Shown here: one piece after another, positions 21,475-24,943 of the stretch
Layout: every line of letters begins with the position of its first letter
Numbering within the stretch: the stretch's first letter is position 1
DNA from: CAYHSY01 sp964359435
GTDB lineage: Bacteria; Patescibacteriota; Minisyncoccia; UBA6257; JAUSGH01
Reading direction: 5' to 3'
Length of the DNA: 24,943 nucleotides
Assembly (NCBI GenBank): GCA_964359435.1
Contig: CAYHSY010000005.1
Location: 1-24,943 of the forward strand
The notes under the pieces: generated by a model
Seen by the model: the letters and a program-made list of their open reading frames with translations, nothing else
Database searches by the model: none
Told to the model about the DNA's origin: nothing
Made by a program: the position numbers and the translations under genes

Positions 21475-21557
21475 GCCCCTGTGGCGAAATGGCAGACGCG
21501 CAGGCTTCAGGTGCCTGTGAGAGCAATCTCGTGGAGGTTCAAATCCTCTCGGGGGCA
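21475..21557 (+). tRNA. tRNA-Leu (CAG)
   Basis: Acceptor GCCCCTG/CGGGGGC (one T-G pair), anticodon arm CAGGC-TTCAGGT-GCCTG (anticodon CAG), a long class II variable arm (GAGAGCAATCTC), T-loop TTCAAAT, and A73. CCA is not encoded. Its D-arm is nearly identical to the broken tRNA-Leu upstream. Confidence 0.95.
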
Positions 21558-21600
21558 CATCTCTATTATTAAAATTAATCATTTAATTATCCATTATTAT

Positions 21601-23373
21601 ATGATGTCACCTAAAATAGCAGTATCAAAATTCAAAGCCGGCGAAAGCCGGGGCGAAGCGCCGGAAAAAGAAGGGCTTCGCGGAGTCAAAACACTTAAAA
21701 CGCCGGAAGGCGACGTGCTTCGCATTGTGCCCTTGGGCGGATTGGAAGAAATAGGCCGCAATTCGGCTTTCTTGGAATATAAGAATGAAATAATCATCTT
21801 GGATATGGGCATCCAATTTCCGGAAGAAGAAACACCGGGCATCGATTATATTATTCCGAATGTCGCTTATCTGGAAAAAAAGAAGGAGAATATCCGAGGC
21901 CTGGTCTTATCTCACGCCCACTATGACCACATTGGCGCTGTCCAATATGTGATGGGCAAAATCGGCAATCCGCCGATTTACACAACCGCTCTTACCCGTG
22001 AAATTGTCGCCAAAAGACAGGAGGATTTCCCGAATGCCCCGACGCCTAAATTTATCACCGTTAAAAACCGTGATAGCGTGCCGCTGGGCAAATATTTTAC
22101 GGCTGAATTTTTTGACGTGGCTCACACCGTGCCGGACACAACCGGCGTGGTCTTCCGCACACCAGCCGGCAATGTCGCCCACTGCGCCGACTTTAGGATT
22201 GACTACAATGAGCAGGGCGAACCGATGGGCTTGGAAGAGTTCGAACGCGTTGCCAAGTTCGGCATCGATCTTTTGATGCTGGACAGCACTAACGCCGAAA
22301 GGGAAGGATTTTCCGTATCAGAACGCGAAGTTGAGAAAAACTTGGAAACGCTCTTCAAGAGCGCGCGAGGCAGAATTATTCTCGCGACTTTTTCTTCCAT
22401 GATCACGCGCATCGGCGAAATCATCAAAATTGCCGACAAATTGGGCCGCTACGTGGCCATCAACGGCTTCTCCATGAAAGCCAACGTCCAAATCGCCCAA
22501 CAACTGGGCTATATCAAGCTGTCGCGCAAGGATCTGATCATCTCCCTGGAAGAAATCCATAAACACAAAGACGATAAAATCCTGGTGCTTTCAACCGGCG
22601 CCCAAGGCGAATCCAACGCGGGACTTAGGAAAATTGTGAACGGCGAGAACAGGAGCGTCCGCGTCAAGCCGGGTGACACCTTCATATTCTCGTCCTCGGT
22701 CATTCCCGGCAACGAACGCAGCGTCCAGACGCTAAAAGACAACTTGGCTCGCCAAGGCGCCAAAGTCTTCACCTCCAGTATTATCGACATTCATGCCTCC
22801 GGCCATGCTCCGCAGGAGGAATTGAAACAGGTCATCAAGATTATGAAGCCCAAATACTTGCTGCCGGTACATGGTTATTATTTCATGCGCGCCACCCACG
22901 CCGAATTAGGCCAAGAAGTTGGTATGCGCAAGGAGCAAACGCTTCTCATAGATAACGGAGAAGTGCTGGAACTTTCGCCAAAGGGCCTGCGCGTAACAGG
23001 CGAACGCATTGACGCTTACTATGTAATGGTAGACGGCTTAGGCGTCGGCGACGTCGAAGAAGTGGTGCTCCGCGACCGTAAAATCCTGGCGCAAGAAGGC
23101 ATGGTGGTCATAATTATGACTATTGCCCGCCAAGGCGGCCGGTTGCTCAAAAATCCCGACATAATCTCCCGCGGCTTCATTTATCTCCGCGAACATCAAA
23201 CCCTCCTGGAAGAAATAAGAAAGCGCTTGCGCAATCTTTTGACGCGCATCCCCCGCGACCGCGAATTTGACCCCGATTACTTCAAAGGGCTGGTTCGCGA
23301 CCAAATCGGGCAGTATCTCTACACAAAAACCAAGCGCCGACCGATGGTCTTACCCGTGATTATTGAGGTATAA
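21601..23373 (+). CDS. Ribonuclease J family exo/endoribonuclease
   Basis: A cytoplasmic metallo-beta-lactamase/beta-CASP RNase that degrades mRNA and matures rRNA. Of the 590 residues, about 35 basic N-terminal residues precede the core (RIVPLGGLEEIGRNS). The Zn-binding SHAHYDHIGA is near residue 103. Further ligands lie in FDVAHTVPDTTGV and AHCADFRID. The beta-CASP domain is in the middle (ATFSSMITRI, STGAQGESNAGL, HASGHAPQEEL), and a C-terminal domain ends KRRPMVLPVIIEV. The reading frame continues upstream into tRNA-Leu from 21481, but that is not translated; the tandem ATGs at 21601/21604 are the likely start. trpS follows after 9 nt. Confidence 0.95.
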   Translation: MMSPKIAVSKFKAGESRGEAPEKEGLRGVKTLKTPEGDVLRIVPLGGLEEIGRNSAFLEYKNEIIILDMGIQFPEEETPGIDYIIPNVAYLEKKKENIRGLVLSHAHYDHIGAVQYVMGKIGNPPIYTTALTREIVAKRQEDFPNAPTPKFITVKNRDSVPLGKYFTAEFFDVAHTVPDTTGVVFRTPAGNVAHCADFRIDYNEQGEPMGLEEFERVAKFGIDLLMLDSTNAEREGFSVSEREVEKNLETLFKSARGRIILATFSSMITRIGEIIKIADKLGRYVAINGFSMKANVQIAQQLGYIKLSRKDLIISLEEIHKHKDDKILVLSTGAQGESNAGLRKIVNGENRSVRVKPGDTFIFSSSVIPGNERSVQTLKDNLARQGAKVFTSSIIDIHASGHAPQEELKQVIKIMKPKYLLPVHGYYFMRATHAELGQEVGMRKEQTLLIDNGEVLELSPKGLRVTGERIDAYYVMVDGLGVGDVEEVVLRDRKILAQEGMVVIIMTIARQGGRLLKNPDIISRGFIYLREHQTLLEEIRKRLRNLLTRIPRDREFDPDYFKGLVRDQIGQYLYTKTKRRPMVLPVIIEV

Positions 23374-23382
23374 TGGTTTCAT

Positions 23383-24360
23383 ATGGAAAAAGTTCTAGTT
23401 TCCGGCATCCAGCCCTCCGGTCGCCTGCATCTCGGCAATTACCTGGGTGCCCTCAAAAACTTCGTCGATCTTCAGAACTCGGGCGAATATGATCGGCTAT
23501 ATTTCTTTATCGCCGATTATCATTCTCTAACCGAGGACTTTGACCCCAAAGAAAAACGCTCCCAAATTTTGGATGTGGCCGCCGGTTATTTGGCCGCCGG
23601 CCTGGATCCCAAAAAATCCGTTATTTTTCTCCAGTCCGACGTACCCGCCTGCACGGAACTCGCCTGGATTTTGAGCACTATCGCGCCTTTCGGTGAATTA
23701 CGCCGGATGACGCAATTCAAAGATAAGGGCGGCGAAGAGGCGAATGTCGGCCTTTTCACCTATCCCGTACTAATGGCCGCGGATATTCTACTTTATAACG
23801 CAAGTACCGTCCCGGTCGGCGAGGACCAACTCCAGCATTTGGAGCTTGCCCGCGCCCTGGCACGCAAATTCAACAACCGCTTCAGCGCAATTTTTGTGGA
23901 ACCAAAATCGCTTCAAACCCAAATTCCACGGCTAATGTCGCTAGACGACCCGTCCAAAAAAATGTCCAAATCGCGCCCCGCTGGCTGCCTTTTTATTGAC
24001 GACGAACCGGCGGTCATTGAAGAAAAAATCAAACGCGCCGTCACGGACTCCGGCAATGAAATTAAATACCTCGATAATAAACCGGGTATCGAGAATCTTC
24101 TGGATATTATGGCCGCGCTTTCCAGCCAAACAATAGCAAGTATAGAAAAAGAATTTCGAAACGCAAATTACGGCGATTTCAAAATAGCGATCGCAAAAAC
24201 CGTGTCCGATTACTTTGCCGATTTCAGAAACAAGAAAAAGGCCCTGCTCCAAAAACCGAAGACGCTGGAAAAAGTATTGGCCGCCGGTAAAAAAACAGCC
24301 GTCGCGGTTGCGACAGCCAAAATGAAAGAGGTTAAACAGGTGCTGGGATTGATGCCCTAG
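23383..24360 (+). CDS. trpS: Tryptophanyl-tRNA synthetase
   Basis: Charges tRNA-Trp; class Ic synthetase with a Rossmann fold. The 325 residues are typical of bacteria. The N-terminal SGIQPSGRLHLGNYLGA contains the HIGH-type motif HLGN (16-19). Mid-domain MTQFKDKGG and YPVLMAADILLY, with VGEDQLQHLE, form the tryptophan and ATP site. KKMSKS lies near residue 195. The start is 9 nt after the RNase J gene. A TATAAT (23369-23374) overlaps that gene's stop and ends 8 nt before the ATG, so an extra leaderless transcript is possible. The last codons overlap the convergent gene at 24357. Confidence 0.96.
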   Translation: MEKVLVSGIQPSGRLHLGNYLGALKNFVDLQNSGEYDRLYFFIADYHSLTEDFDPKEKRSQILDVAAGYLAAGLDPKKSVIFLQSDVPACTELAWILSTIAPFGELRRMTQFKDKGGEEANVGLFTYPVLMAADILLYNASTVPVGEDQLQHLELARALARKFNNRFSAIFVEPKSLQTQIPRLMSLDDPSKKMSKSRPAGCLFIDDEPAVIEEKIKRAVTDSGNEIKYLDNKPGIENLLDIMAALSSQTIASIEKEFRNANYGDFKIAIAKTVSDYFADFRNKKKALLQKPKTLEKVLAAGKKTAVAVATAKMKEVKQVLGLMP

Positions 24361-24833
24361 CCCGTGCCGGTTGGTTCGGCGTCTTCATCGTCCTCGCCGG
24401 CTCTCCATGCCGCCCCGCCATCCAAGGCCTCGTGAATTTCGGCTGACTCGGGATTGGTATCATTGAATACGACTTCCCTGCCTGAATAATCCGGTGATCT
24501 GGCCACCACGCGCCGACCCTTCCTCCTGAAAAGATCTATGAGGTAAGCCCGCCTTATCGCAAAAATGAGGGCATCTTCACGCGTAGGCAAAAGTTCGTTG
24601 TTAGCCGCAATCTCTCCCAATGCCTCGGTCACGGCTTTATTCAAAGGGCCATATGGCAACCAGAAGCCGTCTTTTTCACGCGCCCGCACATGAAAATACA
24701 GATAAAACGCAAAGGACCAAGAAAACACGGAGAATGCCAGAGAAACCCATTCACCCATCCACGCTTGCACAACCATCAGGAAAGTAAAAAAGATCACGGC
24801 CGCAGAGGACCACCTGGCAATCCGCCTCAACAT
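24357..24833 (-). CDS. Hypothetical membrane protein with an acidic tail
   Basis: Not recognised. Of the 158 residues, a basic start is followed by two adjacent membrane helices at about 10-28 and 31-48 (VIFFTFLMVVQAWMGEW, SLAFSVFSWSFAFYLYF), placing both ends in the cytoplasm. The soluble part of about 105 residues has a helical stretch (LNKAVTEALGEIAANNELLP) and a strongly acidic C-terminus (GEDDEDAEPTGTG). AAAGGG precedes the ATG at 24833. The gene converges on trpS and overlaps its stop codon by four bases. Confidence 0.72.
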   Translation of the reverse strand: MLRRIARWSSAAVIFFTFLMVVQAWMGEWVSLAFSVFSWSFAFYLYFHVRAREKDGFWLPYGPLNKAVTEALGEIAANNELLPTREDALIFAIRRAYLIDLFRRKGRRVVARSPDYSGREVVFNDTNPESAEIHEALDGGAAWRAGEDDEDAEPTGTG

Positions 24834-24853
24834 AGTACTACCCTTTCAATGTA

Positions 24854-24943
24854 CTATCGCCTGATCCCCAGCCAAATCGGGCTTCTGTCCAACTTTGTGG
24901 AGATCTCGGCGTCAAATTTATCGGTACGCTTCCAAGATAATTC
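24854..24943 (-). CDS. 3' end of an unidentified gene (partial)
   Basis: An open frame enters from the right edge and stops with TAG at 24854-24856. Its 29 visible codons read ELSWKRTDKFDAEISTKL and end DRSPIWLGIRR. Too little is present to assign a family. It lies 20 nt upstream of the gene at 24833 on the same strand and is probably in the same transcript. Confidence 0.4.
   Translation of the reverse strand, partial: ELSWKRTDKFDAEISTKLDRSPIWLGIRR

Noticed and set aside
21481..21600. Upstream extension of the RNase J reading frame
   Set aside because: It runs through tRNA-Leu(CAG); the tandem ATGs at 21601 fit the family start better.
1..24943. CRISPR arrays, prophage and transposase genes
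   Set aside because: No regularly spaced direct repeats, no phage structural genes (the holin-family name is not evidence of phage) and no transposase were seen.

Overview
The window looks like a genome fragment from a reduced Candidate Phyla Radiation (Patescibacteria, Parcubacteria-like) bacterium. This is inferred from the gene mix: housekeeping genes (rny, an RNase J, gpmI, secG, trpS, HU), a SIS-type glucose/mannose-phosphate isomerase, cell-surface sugar genes, many small membrane-anchored hypothetical proteins, scattered single tRNA genes, an RNA-gene intron and a stand-alone GIY-YIG nuclease. No database search was possible, so the placement is not certain.

Layout. 1-1340: tRNA-His, a membrane-anchored hypothetical protein, and a tRNA-Phe gene split by a group I intron. 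1338-6338: a solitary small gene, then a minus-strand surface-sugar operon (polyprenyl glycosylphosphotransferase, epimerase, SIS isomerase) divergent from a GT4 glycosyltransferase. 6390-7140: tRNA-Pro, a strongly promoted and highly structured candidate ncRNA directly upstream of it, and tRNA-Arg. 7174-10310: a GalE-like epimerase, a divergent Nudix protein, a paralogue of the first hypothetical protein, and a MazG-like pyrophosphohydrolase. 10418-10683: tRNA-Gly and a folded region with a tRNA-Gly-like 3' end. 10711-12237: a metal ABC transporter (permease plus ATPase, no binding protein). 12401-14305: ECF sigma factor, membrane protein and secreted helical protein. 14346-16310: HU and RNase Y. 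16553-20946: mini M50 protease, gpmI, holin-like protein, secG and a solute-binding protein. 20950-21557: a damaged tRNA-Leu locus with a small inverted-repeat element, a 20-bp palindrome, a GIY-YIG gene and an intact tRNA-Leu(CAG). 21601-24943: RNase J, trpS, a membrane protein and the tail of another gene.

Two styles of gene start are visible. Many genes have a TATAAT-like box ending 5-8 nt before the ATG and no Shine-Dalgarno, which suggests leaderless mRNAs. A second set of solitary genes (near 1338, 8132, 9952 and 16553) carries a clear Shine-Dalgarno and an own terminator, mostly with a recognisable promoter. The most unusual content is RNA: the group I intron in tRNA-Phe, whose P1/P10 guide pairs with both exons; the roughly 457-nt structured RNA before tRNA-Pro; and the tRNA-Leu(UAA) 5' half abutting a GIY-YIG gene.
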